This document shows, piece after piece, positions 1-8,143 of a stretch of 64,000 nt of DNA (position 1 is the first letter of the stretch; the number at the start of each line of letters is the position of its first letter). A program made the position numbers and the translations under genes. Source of the stretch: CBDCWQ01 sp965223435. Its GTDB lineage: Bacteria; Myxococcota; Kuafuiibacteriia; Kuafuiibacteriales; Kuafuiibacteriaceae. The DNA lies in NCBI GenBank assembly GCA_965223435.1, contig CBDCWQ010000020.1, forward strand, positions 372,001 through 436,000. The letters are read 5' to 3'. The notes under the pieces are model-generated. The model was not told the DNA's origin and did not search any database. It saw nothing but the letters and a program-made list of their open reading frames with translations.

Positions 1-887
1 ATGGCTTGCAGCGTCCGCCGCAGTTCTCTGACGAGACCGTGCAAGCCGTAAGAAACCACATCGCTCATGCGCTGGGCGGCGTCACTGGTTGCCGGATGGC
101 GCGTTGAAGCCAAAAGGGCATTGTCGTGTTTTCCGGCTTCGGCGTCAGCCCAGTCGAGCTGATAGACCTTGGAAATGGCTTCTGTGATGTCCTTGCCGCC
201 GGCCCGAACCACCCGTGCGTGGGCGATGCCATCGGGACTTGCGGCGAGCACGGAGGTCCGCTCGTGGCCGATGTCGACGATCAAACGGCCTTCAGGAACG
301 CCTCCTTCGCGGGCTTCGATGTTGACGATGGAGGTGCTCGAATCTTCTATCGGTGTTTCGGCTTTGGACAGATCGTCTTCCAGAAAATGGGTATAAAGAT
401 TGTAGAATTGAAGAACATCTACTGCGAGAAAACGAGGATCCACATCCGCATCTTGGAAGATATCCAGACGATGCATGACACTTTCTTTGGGGGCGGCGGC
501 GCAGATGGATAAAGACCCCCCCGCCTCGTTTTTTTTCACCAACGTGTGGTCGTAAACCGTGTCTTCTATTTCGAAAGGGAGCACGTCTGCCAGCTCGCCC
601 CCCAAGGTTTGTTCGATGCTCCGTGCATCCGAGAACGGGAGCTCCACGAAGCGGGTGGCCGCACTCTCCCCCGAGACAGCGCCGACGTAGATATCGGCTT
701 TTAGAGAGGTTCGTTGCAGAAGCTCTTTGAGTGCGGTGACCACGCGTGCGTCCTTAGACTCTGGGTTGCCGGCGCGAAGCTCTTGTTCGTGCACCTCTTC
801 GATTGTAAACCCCCGAAAGCTGGACTCTAAAAGCACAGCTTTGACGGACCAAGAACCGAGATCGATGGCGAGAATTTTCTGTGGCAT
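1..887 (-). CDS. gspL: GspL / PilM-like actin-fold T2SS protein (3' end outside window)
   Basis: Inner-membrane assembly-platform protein of the type II secretion system; in the family the cytoplasmic actin-like domain binds the GspE ATPase. The translation begins MPQKILAIDLGSWSVKA, a typical phosphate-1 loop of the PilM/GspL actin fold, and continues with GRLIVDIGHERTSVLA near residue 200, the second nucleotide-loop motif. The ATG at 887 follows a GGAGGAG ribosome site and lies 3 bases after the gspK stop. About 295 codons are present and the gene is cut by the left edge, so the membrane segment and periplasmic part cannot be seen. It could be annotated as PilM, but its place after gspK makes GspL the better name. 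Confidence 0.88.
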   Translation of the reverse strand, partial: MPQKILAIDLGSWSVKAVLLESSFRGFTIEEVHEQELRAGNPESKDARVVTALKELLQRTSLKADIYVGAVSGESAATRFVELPFSDARSIEQTLGGELADVLPFEIEDTVYDHTLVKKNEAGGSLSICAAAPKESVMHRLDIFQDADVDPRFLAVDVLQFYNLYTHFLEDDLSKAETPIEDSSTSIVNIEAREGGVPEGRLIVDIGHERTSVLAASPDGIAHARVVRAGGKDITEAISKVYQLDWADAEAGKHDNALLASTRHPATSDAAQRMSDVVSYGLHGLVRELRRTLQA

Positions 888-890
888 GGT

Positions 891-2219
891 CTACTCCTCC
901 CGCCAGTAATAGAACTGGTCAGGAGATAGGGTTGGTGCTCGGGTGTCGAGCCAAACAACCGTGATCTTGGACGACGCATCATTGACACGGCCCACCGCGG
1001 TGATGCGATACACGTTCGAGATGTCGTCAAAACGAAGGGCTGGCTTCAGTTGAGTGTACTTGGCCTGATCGTACGGGATTTCTGCGCTGGCCAGCTGTGC
1101 CAAGAAGACCTCCTCTGAGAACTTGTTCAGGGGAGGAGGGAGCGCGCTTCGGAGCGCATCTTCTTCAAAGTACTTCTTAAACTTTTCCTCGGGGACCGGC
1201 AGGTTCCCCGGAGAGATCGCCCGTATGACGGTCCGGATCATCCAGGGATCGGCGGTTTTGAGACCGACGCCCTTGTTGCCCCATACCGTGAGCTGCTTGG
1301 AGAACAGACGCATGAAGGCGTCGGTGATGCCCGGAACCAAACGGAGCTCGGCGATGGAGTTCATCAGCGCGTTTTTGGGCTTGTACCTGACGTTGTAGGG
1401 CAAATGATCGTAGCGTGCATCTTCAGCCCCGCCTGTGCCCGCGTCGCCGGTCACAAAACACACGGGGTCAATGTTTTCGTCCGAGTCCGTCCAGTCGGTG
1501 ATGTTGGCGATGATGTCCAAGCGGTTTCGAATCGGGTCCCTAGATTCTCCAATACTTTCGAACAGTGGATCGTATTTGGGATCATCGATGACGGCCACCA
1601 ACAGCGGATGCATGAGGTTTCGGCAGCCGATACCGAAGTTGTGGTTCAGGTTGATTTTACGGTTTTCGTCGACGACCTCTTCGATCCAAAAAGAGCCGTT
1701 GAAGTTTCCGAAAGGTCTATCCGGCTCTAAGGGGTCCACTTTGGGTTCGTCGGAAGGCGTGGAATCGCGGTTCAGGACGCCCTTGATGGTGTCGGAGGAA
1801 ACCAAAAAGCCGGACAGCTCAAAGAGCGGTAGCGGAATAAACTGGTCGAGCGTGCCCTTGATGGAGCCTTGGAGCCGTAAGATAAACAGCTCGAGCTCGA
1901 TGGCGCTTCTCGCATGAAAATGGGCTTGCAGCTGATCTCGGGCATTGGCTGCGGCTCTGAGATTCACTTTGGTGTCGTTTTCGAGGTCGGTCGCGATCGC
2001 GCTCAGGACGGTGGTGATCACCAAAACCATGATAAGGGCGACGCCGCGTTGCTTTGGGCTTCCGCCCGGCGTGGCCCCTTGGGCTTGGGGTTGGCAGACG
2101 CTGTGGGAGCGCTTTGTATTTCGGCGTTTGGCCCGAAGGGCGGTCCACTGAAATAGGGGAGAGCGGCGAACCACCGTTGGCCTCGGCCGTTCCTGTTTAG
2201 GTCGATGCAACCGATCCAT
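891..2219 (-). CDS. gspK: T2SS minor pseudopilin GspK
   Basis: Minor pseudopilin that, in the family, caps the pseudopilus tip together with GspI and GspJ. The prepilin site is KQRG|VALIMVLVITTV, with the cut after Gly59; Glu+5 is absent, as is usual for GspK. The body (about residues 80 to 440) is the large GspK alpha domain type. A GGAGG site 10 bases before the ATG at 2219 supports this start, only 4 bases after the gspJ stop. The odd feature is a 59-residue basic leader before the cleavage site, when most prepilin leaders are 6 to 20 residues. A later start inside the leader is possible. 442 aa against about 320 in enterobacteria. Confidence 0.9.
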   Translation of the reverse strand: MDRLHRPKQERPRPTVVRRSPLFQWTALRAKRRNTKRSHSVCQPQAQGATPGGSPKQRGVALIMVLVITTVLSAIATDLENDTKVNLRAAANARDQLQAHFHARSAIELELFILRLQGSIKGTLDQFIPLPLFELSGFLVSSDTIKGVLNRDSTPSDEPKVDPLEPDRPFGNFNGSFWIEEVVDENRKINLNHNFGIGCRNLMHPLLVAVIDDPKYDPLFESIGESRDPIRNRLDIIANITDWTDSDENIDPVCFVTGDAGTGGAEDARYDHLPYNVRYKPKNALMNSIAELRLVPGITDAFMRLFSKQLTVWGNKGVGLKTADPWMIRTVIRAISPGNLPVPEEKFKKYFEEDALRSALPPPLNKFSEEVFLAQLASAEIPYDQAKYTQLKPALRFDDISNVYRITAVGRVNDASSKITVVWLDTRAPTLSPDQFYYWREE

Positions 2220-2223
2220 GCGA

Positions 2224-2904
2224 TCAGATCCTCCCGAGCTCCAACGTCAGGTTGATCCGGGTCTTGGTGACGAATTTCAGCTCTTCTTTGCTTTCGTCCT
2301 CGATGATCATGGTGATCTCAACCACGGTAGGAAGGCGTCCCTTAAACTCTTGGTCGTCGGTGTCCCACTCTTCGGTCCAGTCGTCGTCTTTGGGGTCAAA
2401 GAACCTGAGTTTGAAATCCTTGATGTTTTCCGCAAGAACGTAGCTTCGGCCCCCTTCCGACGGTTCGCGATCCAGTCGTGGGTCCTCGCGTCGCATCAGG
2501 TTCATCTGTTCGGGAAAATCTTCGTCTCGCTCTCCGTAGTAGCTGATTTCGCTTTGGTCGGACTCCTTGGCATCTTGCCGCAACACTTCGTGGGCAAAGG
2601 CGGTGAAGTGAATGGTGTGAAAGGGGCTCCCCGGCTCGCCTTTGAACAGGGTCTCCCACATTCGCTCCCGCCCGGTGTGTCGCCGATCGGAGGTCAAAAA
2701 GGCCATGGAGAGTTCTTTGGCCATGCGATTCATGGCTACCCGGACGTTGTGGTAGCGCCCGTCAATTTCTTTTACGGTTTCGAAGGCGTCGAAGCTGCGG
2801 GCGATGGACCCCCAGGTGAGCGCGCCCATCAGGGCCAAAATCGCCAGCGCGAGCACCACTTCCATGAGTGTGAAGCCCGAAGCGCGGTGCCTTGAAAACC
2901 TCAT
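2224..2904 (-). CDS. gspJ: T2SS minor pseudopilin GspJ
   Basis: Minor pseudopilin of the tip complex. The N terminus, HRASGFTLMEVVLALAILAL, is a class III prepilin signal: short basic leader, Gly-1, Phe+1, Glu+5 and a hydrophobic helix. The remaining 200 residues fit the GspJ size of about 200. The gene overlaps the gspI stop by 4 bases (translational coupling) and its stop is 4 bases before gspK. The order H-I-J-K is the standard order of these genes, which supports the assignment more strongly than the weakly conserved C-terminal domain. Confidence 0.9.
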   Translation of the reverse strand: MRFSRHRASGFTLMEVVLALAILALMGALTWGSIARSFDAFETVKEIDGRYHNVRVAMNRMAKELSMAFLTSDRRHTGRERMWETLFKGEPGSPFHTIHFTAFAHEVLRQDAKESDQSEISYYGERDEDFPEQMNLMRREDPRLDREPSEGGRSYVLAENIKDFKLRFFDPKDDDWTEEWDTDDQEFKGRLPTVVEITMIIEDESKEELKFVTKTRINLTLELGRI

Positions 2905-3680
2905 GGGCCCACCGTGCCGGGTCTCGAACCCTGTGCGGGTGGGTTCAGCCCGCCCCCCGCTTGCCCAGTCCCCGCTTGCCCAGGGTTGGCACCGCCCGGA
3001 ATGATGCCGGGGGGGAGGCCAGGGAGGCCTGCGCCTCCCGCACTGATGTTCACCCTTCCGGTGGTGGTCAGGTACTGCACGAAGGTGAGGGTCTCTTCGT
3101 TGGGCGTTCCTTCCTCACCCCATTTGATGGTGAGCTCGATCTCGCGGATGGAATTGGCCAAGGTTTCACCCATCTGGCGAAACATGGTTTCCATGATGTT
3201 CTCCGACGCGCCTCCGCCGCCTTCGAGAAGGGCTTTCAGGCTGGGTTGCTCGGCCCCCGCCAAGGCTGGGTCGGCCCCGGCTTCGCCACCACCGCCTTGG
3301 ATGCCGCCCAAAAAAGCTTTCATTTGCTCGGGAATGCTGTCGGCCGTGATGTCCCCGCCCAAAAAACCGCCAATCAGCTGGCTCACGTCCAGCTCGACCT
3401 TGCGAGATACGGCTTCCCAGCGCATGCTCTCGTAGCCTTCTTCGTTGAAGTCTCCCGAAAACTCCCGATCGTCGCTGCCAAAGCCATCCTTTCGAAGCTC
3501 TTCTTCAATGTCGACCATCTTGGAACGGGCGAGCAAGGTCGCGACCGTGATGTGCTTGGCGTAGTTCGATGCGTTGAAGCTGTTGGCATTGATTCCCGCG
3601 ATGGCGGTGAGCGCCAAGGCTAGAATGGACAAGGAGATCATCACCTCCAGCAGCGTGAATCCGGAAGAGGCGCGTCTCAT
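2901..3680 (-). CDS. gspI: T2SS minor pseudopilin GspI, enlarged
   Basis: Minor pseudopilin thought to start the pseudopilus tip. The leader and helix are MRRASSGFTLLEVMISLSIL (Gly-1, Phe+1, Glu+5). It is 259 aa, about twice the usual 120 to 130. The extra length comes from a Gly-rich insertion around residues 110 to 165 (GGIQGGGGEAGADP) and a Gly/Pro-rich C-terminal tail of about 40 residues. The family-like strand between them (LTIKWGEEG, TLTFVQYLTTTG) is kept. The start overlaps the gspH stop by 4 bases. The assignment rests on gene order plus the prepilin signal. Confidence 0.85.
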   Translation of the reverse strand: MRRASSGFTLLEVMISLSILALALTAIAGINANSFNASNYAKHITVATLLARSKMVDIEEELRKDGFGSDDREFSGDFNEEGYESMRWEAVSRKVELDVSQLIGGFLGGDITADSIPEQMKAFLGGIQGGGGEAGADPALAGAEQPSLKALLEGGGGASENIMETMFRQMGETLANSIREIELTIKWGEEGTPNEETLTFVQYLTTTGRVNISAGGAGLPGLPPGIIPGGANPGQAGTGQAGGGLNPPAQGSRPGTVGP

Positions 3681-4387
3681 TCGTCGCCCTCTTCTTGGCC
3701 ATCGTGCTCTTCCACCTCAGGGTCCTCAAGCCGCTTTTGGTAGGTTCGGACCCGGCCGGTGAGCGGAAAGACCTTTAAGGTCACGTATTCGTCGCGTTCG
3801 CTGGGGTGCAGGGGGTCGCCGTCGGTGATTTCGATCTGGGCCGCTTCCGTCCAGCCCATGCGGAAAAAATGAAGATACTCGGTCCCCGAGGTGGCGGGGA
3901 CCTCCCGCTGTCCGGTCCAAATCTTAGAAAAACGAATGCCAGAAGGTAGGGGCTTGGGGGCCCCGGAGCCCTCGTCGGGCACAAAATGGATGGCCTTTCC
4001 CCCTTCCATGGCGTGCCTCACTTCACTCGAGTCCTCATGGTCGAAAATAGACCGGCTCGGTTCCTCAGCGTCACGCTCTTGTCTTTGGTGGCCCTCTTCT
4101 CCTTCGCTTCTTGTTTTCGAAAGGGCGTAGGGGTCCTCGGTGTACTCCAGCCACCACACCCCCTTATCGATATCCATTCCGATGCGTTGAATCCGTTTTT
4201 CCATGATGGCGCGATCGTACGAAAACTTGATGGCTCCGGTGAGTTCTATTGCGGTTGATTTCAAGGAAGCATGGGTGAGTGCGTTGATGCTGATGATGCT
4301 CATTGCGGTGGCCATGGCGGCGACCGCAATGGCAATGCTGATCTCAATCAACGTAAGACCGCGTCGATTTGCTCTTCCCCGAACCAT
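3677..4387 (-). CDS. gspH: T2SS minor pseudopilin GspH
   Basis: Minor pseudopilin linking the tip complex to the main GspG filament. The prepilin site is RANRRG|LTLIEISIAIAVAA with Glu+5. 236 aa, somewhat longer than the usual 170, with a charged segment around residues 90 to 120 (RSEGEEGHQRQERDAEEP). The start lies 11 bases after the gspG stop and the stop overlaps gspI. The body is poorly conserved, so position in the operon carries much of the call. Confidence 0.87.
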   Translation of the reverse strand: MVRGRANRRGLTLIEISIAIAVAAMATAMSIISINALTHASLKSTAIELTGAIKFSYDRAIMEKRIQRIGMDIDKGVWWLEYTEDPYALSKTRSEGEEGHQRQERDAEEPSRSIFDHEDSSEVRHAMEGGKAIHFVPDEGSGAPKPLPSGIRFSKIWTGQREVPATSGTEYLHFFRMGWTEAAQIEITDGDPLHPSERDEYVTLKVFPLTGRVRTYQKRLEDPEVEEHDGQEEGDE

Positions 4388-4398
4388 TTCGTGCTGCG

Positions 4399-4857
4399 CT
4401 ACCAGTTTTTGATATCGTCCGCTGAGTCCGCTACGCCGTCGGCTCCTTTGGATTGAAGATCAAACTTCGTGGTGTTGTGCTGGCCCGGAGAAACGAAGAC
4501 GTAGTCGTTGGCCCACGGGTCTTTGGGGATGACTTCCATGACGGGCTTTTTGCCACCAGGGGGGCTTGTCAGCGCTTGCAGGCCTTCGGCGGTTGCGGGA
4601 TATTTGTTGTACTTGACTTTGTACAGATCGAGCGCCTCTGAAATGTTTTGAATCTGAACTTTGGCGGTATCGATTTTGGCCTCCTCGAGGGCGTCCACGA
4701 CGGCGATGCCGACGATGCCCGCGATCAGCCCCAAAATGGTCACCACCACCAAGATTTCGATAAGCGTGAGACCTCGTTGGTTCTTTCTCGGTTTGCGTCT
4801 CAAAGAAGGGTTCGCTGCTTTGGGTTTTGGGCTAAGCTTCCTTTCTTCTGGTTTCAT
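4399..4857 (-). CDS. gspG: T2SS major pseudopilin GspG
   Basis: Main subunit of the pseudopilus that pushes substrates through the secretin. The signature NQRG|LTLIEILVVVTILGL is textbook GspG, followed by the conserved YPATAEGLQALTSPP and PKDPWANDYVF segments and the acidic calcium-binding-type C terminus. The ATG at 4857 was chosen because it follows AAAGGAG at good spacing; an upstream ATG at 4944 would lie inside gspF and adds an unlikely leader. Even so the leader is 29 residues and strongly basic. 152 aa, close to the family size. Confidence 0.95.
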   Translation of the reverse strand: MKPEERKLSPKPKAANPSLRRKPRKNQRGLTLIEILVVVTILGLIAGIVGIAVVDALEEAKIDTAKVQIQNISEALDLYKVKYNKYPATAEGLQALTSPPGGKKPVMEVIPKDPWANDYVFVSPGQHNTTKFDLQSKGADGVADSADDIKNW

Positions 4858-4888
4858 GGTATGACTCCTTTGTTCTTTCCTTTGCCGA

Positions 4889-6133
4889 CTACTTGACGTG
4901 CTGGGATAGCTGAAGAATGGGCATGAGAATGGAGAAGACCACAAAGGCCACAGCCACGCCCATTCCTACGATCATAATCGGCTCTATCAGTGTTGTAAGG
5001 CCCTCAACTTTCTGGTCCACCTGAAAATCGTAGTTGTCGGCTACGTTTTCCAGCATGTGCTCCAGCTGGCCGCTTTTTTCGCCGGTGGCGATCATATGCA
5101 CCACGATCGGCGGGAATTCGCGCGACTTCTTGAGGGGTTGAGCGATGGATTCGCCTTCTCGAATCGCTTCTCTGGCGTTGGACACCACCTCGGCCAAGCG
5201 GGTATTGTTGAGGACGTCTTTGGTGATGTCGAGGGCGGTCAAGACCGGGACGCCGGAACGAAGCAAGGTCGCGAGCGTGCGCGCAAAACGCGCCACGGAG
5301 ATGATCCGTATGATGGCGCCAAAGACCGGCGCAATCAGGATAAAACGATCCCATTTTGGGCGGCCACGTTCCGATTTGGTCCAGCGAACGAATGCGTAGA
5401 ATCCAAGGAAAATAGCCGGAAACAAAAGGAACCAGTAGTTCTTGACCAGGTCCGCGGTGGCGATGAGCAGCTTCGTTTGCAGGGGCAGTTCGGCCTTCAC
5501 CTGGGTGAAAATCTTCGTGATTCTGGGTATTACGACCACAAAAAGCACGATCATGATGACGGAGCCTACCCCCAGCATGATCATCGGGTAGAGCATGGCG
5601 CTCATGATTTTTGATCGGAGGCGCGCCTGCGCTTCGGTGAAGTCGGAGAGTCTCACGAGCACTTGGTCTAGGGCCCCCGAGGCTTCCCCGGCCCGAACCA
5701 TGCTGATGTACAAGTAGGTGAAGACCTTGGGGTGCTGGGCCATTGCGTCCGCGAGTGATGAGCCTTCGTTCACTGCGGTCTTGATCGCACTGAAGACTCG
5801 CTTGAGGCGCTCGATTTCCACTTGGTCGACAATGGCGGTCAAAGACTCGATAAGCGTAATGCCACTTCCCAGCAAGGTGGCCAGCTGGCGGGTGGTGAGC
5901 GCGATGTCCGCAACCGTGATGCGTTCGAAGTATCGTTTGAGGTCAATCTGAGTTTGACCGGCGCTTCCAATGAAGGATCCAGAGCTTGTGTTTTCGAGCT
6001 CCTCTCGATGCTCGATGATTCGGATGCCGTCCTTTTTGAGCATCGTGCGCAGCACTTTGGGTGACTCGGCATCCAGGATGCCTTTGACCTCTTTGCCGCG
6101 CGGGTTGAGACCCCGATAAGCGTAAACCGGCAT
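4889..6133 (-). CDS. gspF: T2SS inner-membrane platform protein GspF
   Basis: Polytopic inner-membrane protein that couples the GspE ATPase to pseudopilus growth. It begins MPVYAYRGLNPRGKEVKG, the conserved GspF start, and contains two T2SF domains (about residues 70 to 195 and 275 to 400) and three hydrophobic segments (for example IMLGVGSVIMIVLFVVVIP). The repeated TRQLATLL...G and ARTLATLLRSGVPVL elements mark the two halves. 414 aa, normal. The start at 6133 was preferred over 6229, which would add 32 residues encoded by the repeat-containing spacer. Confidence 0.95.
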   Translation of the reverse strand: MPVYAYRGLNPRGKEVKGILDAESPKVLRTMLKKDGIRIIEHREELENTSSGSFIGSAGQTQIDLKRYFERITVADIALTTRQLATLLGSGITLIESLTAIVDQVEIERLKRVFSAIKTAVNEGSSLADAMAQHPKVFTYLYISMVRAGEASGALDQVLVRLSDFTEAQARLRSKIMSAMLYPMIMLGVGSVIMIVLFVVVIPRITKIFTQVKAELPLQTKLLIATADLVKNYWFLLFPAIFLGFYAFVRWTKSERGRPKWDRFILIAPVFGAIIRIISVARFARTLATLLRSGVPVLTALDITKDVLNNTRLAEVVSNAREAIREGESIAQPLKKSREFPPIVVHMIATGEKSGQLEHMLENVADNYDFQVDQKVEGLTTLIEPIMIVGMGVAVAFVVFSILMPILQLSQHVK

Positions 6134-6325
6134 CAGCGCGCGCCCCGCCTGCCGCGGACATCCGCTCCAAGCGCTTGCTTCTGTTTCTCGTTCGCATTCA
6201 TCGTGCTTGGTGCACGAATTTTGAGCCAAAGAAACTTGTGCTTTCGAGGCGTCCTTACGCGGTGAACGGCGGGATAAACCCGCCTGCCGCGGACATCCGC
6301 TCGCAACGCTCGCTTCTGTTTGTCG
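6134..6325. other. gspE-gspF spacer with two repeat copies
   Basis: This 192-base spacer interrupts an otherwise compact operon. It holds two copies of the dispersed repeat (listed separately) with about 65 bases of unremarkable sequence between them. No gene of its own is convincing; the reading frames through it encode only repeat-derived peptides. Confidence 0.6.
6145..6192. repeat. Dispersed REP-like repeat, copy 1
   Basis: Shares with copy 2 the core CCTGCCGCGGACATCCGCTC and then C(A)AAGCGCTTGCTTCTGTTT. The core contains GCGGA-CA-TCCGC, a 5-bp stem that could form a small hairpin in RNA or single-stranded DNA. It lies between gspE and gspF. Confidence 0.65.
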
Positions 6326-6327
6326 TT
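6259..6327. repeat. Dispersed REP-like repeat, copy 2
   Basis: Longer copy: a perfect GGCGGG-ATAAA-CCCGCC hairpin (6268-6284) directly followed by the GCGGA-CA-TCCGC stem and then CGCTCGCTTCTGTTT. The right end reaches the gspE stop codon region, so it could affect expression of genes downstream of gspE. Confidence 0.65.
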
Positions 6328-8101
6328 AGATCTCAACGACCATCTCCTCGTCTTTGGCTACGCGCAGGACTTCTTCAGGGGTGGTGACGCCGCTGAGCAC
6401 CTTGTCCACGCCGTCCATCAGGAGGCTTGCCATTCCCGTTTTGGTTGCGGCCTTTCGAATGGTCCCCGCATCGACATTCTTGAGAATGAGTCGGCGAATT
6501 TCATCATCGATGTTGAGGAGCTCGTAGATGCCGGCGCGACCGCGGTAGCCGGTCTCGAGGCACTGGGCGCAGCCGACCTCGCGGTAAAAGGTCGTCCCTG
6601 ATCGGGGCCTCATTCCGATTTTGGCCATTTCATCGTTGCTGGGCTCGTACGCTTGTTTGCAGGTGTCGCACAGCGTGCGAACCAAACGCTGGGCCAAGAC
6701 CCCAATCAGCGTGGACGACACCAAAAACGGCTCCACGCCCATATCCACAATACGGGTGACTGCACCGGGGGCATCATTGGTGTGCACGGTCGACAACACC
6801 AGGTGGCCGGTGAGGGAGGCCTGAATGGCGATTTCTGCGGTCTCTCGGTCTCGAATCTCACCCACCATGATGACGTCTGGGTCTTGCCGCAAGAAGGCCC
6901 GGAGCCCAGAGGCGAAGCTCAGGTCAATTTTGGAGTTGACCTGCATTTGCCCCACACCCCGAAGCTGGTATTCAACCGGATCTTCGACCGTAAGAATGTT
7001 GATGTCGGGGGAGTTGATCTTGGCCAGGGCCGCGTACAGTGTGGTCGTCTTACCCGACCCCGTGGGGCCAGAAACCAGGAGAATGCCGTGAGGCCGGGTG
7101 ATCAGGTTTTCGAAGTTGTCGTGGTTTTCTTTTGAAAAACCGAGGTCGTCCAGCGAAAGCAAAATGGAGGACCGGTCGAGGATACGCATGACAATGCGTT
7201 CGCCGTGCGAAGTGGGTACGGTACTGACACGTACGTCAATGTCTTTGCCCGCGATGCGGCGGCGAATGCGCCCGTCTTGTGGCAACCTTTTTTCGGCGAT
7301 GTTGAGATCGGCCATGATTTTCACACGCGCGACGATGGAGGCCTGCGCGTGTTTAGGTGCTTCGACTTTTTTGTACAGGATGCCGTCGATGCGGTTGCGC
7401 ACCACAACATTGCGTTCGTAGCACTCCACATGAATGTCTGAGGCTCTGCTTTTGACCGCATCTCTTAAGAGTGCGTTGACGAAACGGATGATCGGTGCGT
7501 CATCTCCGCCGTGCTCGTCGATGAGGTCGATGGCGTCGAGTTCGTCTTCGGGCTCTTCTTCTTCAGCCTGCAGGCGTTGCACCGCCTCGTCGGCGAGGCC
7601 CGTGGCGCGGTCGTAGACGCGGTTGATGGCGTCACGAATGAGGTCGGGCGCGACGATGACCGGCGTCAGGCGTTCCTTGAGGAGCAACGCCAAATCGTCG
7701 AGGGCCTCGGTATTGAGGGGGTCGGCGACGGCGGCGATGACCGAGCCTTGGAGCCTTGAGATCGGGAGAATGGCTTGGGTTTTCGAAAAGCCGATGGGAA
7801 CGGGCTTCACGAGGTCGTCCGGGACCTGATCGATGTCGATTTTGTCGACCAGGGGCATGTCGAGTTGAACGCTGAGGGCCTTGGAGACGCTTTTTGCGTC
7901 TATGGCGTCCATTTCCACCAGGATTTCGCCGAGTCGGAGCTCGGGCTCCTCCTTCTGCTTGATGAGGGCCTCCTGGATGTGATCTCGGCTCGCGAGCCCA
8001 AGGGTTACGAGAATTTCGCCCAGACGACGGCCCGTCAGTCGCGCCTGGCTGAGCGGTGCGCTGATCATCGTCGCCTCGTTGTCGATCATCTCGCCTGTCA
8101 T
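6326..8101 (-). CDS. gspE: T2SS ATPase GspE
   Basis: Cytoplasmic AAA-like ATPase that powers pseudopilus assembly. Domains: N1/N2 MshEN-type region (residues 20 to 160), arginine-rich linker domain, then the RecA-like core with Walker A GPTGSGKT (345-352), Asp box, Walker B VIMVGEIRD (about 410-418), His box and the zinc-binding tetracysteine Cys478, Cys481, Cys511, Cys514. 591 aa; enterobacterial GspE is about 500, and the extra length is a doubled N-terminal region (two RLGEIL motifs near residues 26 and 56). The next gene upstream is gspD, 42 bases away. Confidence 0.97.
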   Translation of the reverse strand: MTGEMIDNEATMISAPLSQARLTGRRLGEILVTLGLASRDHIQEALIKQKEEPELRLGEILVEMDAIDAKSVSKALSVQLDMPLVDKIDIDQVPDDLVKPVPIGFSKTQAILPISRLQGSVIAAVADPLNTEALDDLALLLKERLTPVIVAPDLIRDAINRVYDRATGLADEAVQRLQAEEEEPEDELDAIDLIDEHGGDDAPIIRFVNALLRDAVKSRASDIHVECYERNVVVRNRIDGILYKKVEAPKHAQASIVARVKIMADLNIAEKRLPQDGRIRRRIAGKDIDVRVSTVPTSHGERIVMRILDRSSILLSLDDLGFSKENHDNFENLITRPHGILLVSGPTGSGKTTTLYAALAKINSPDINILTVEDPVEYQLRGVGQMQVNSKIDLSFASGLRAFLRQDPDVIMVGEIRDRETAEIAIQASLTGHLVLSTVHTNDAPGAVTRIVDMGVEPFLVSSTLIGVLAQRLVRTLCDTCKQAYEPSNDEMAKIGMRPRSGTTFYREVGCAQCLETGYRGRAGIYELLNIDDEIRRLILKNVDAGTIRKAATKTGMASLLMDGVDKVLSGVTTPEEVLRVAKDEEMVVEI

Positions 8102-8143
8102 CTTGGAACCTCGAACGATTGGGAGTGGTTGGCCCGAACTGGG

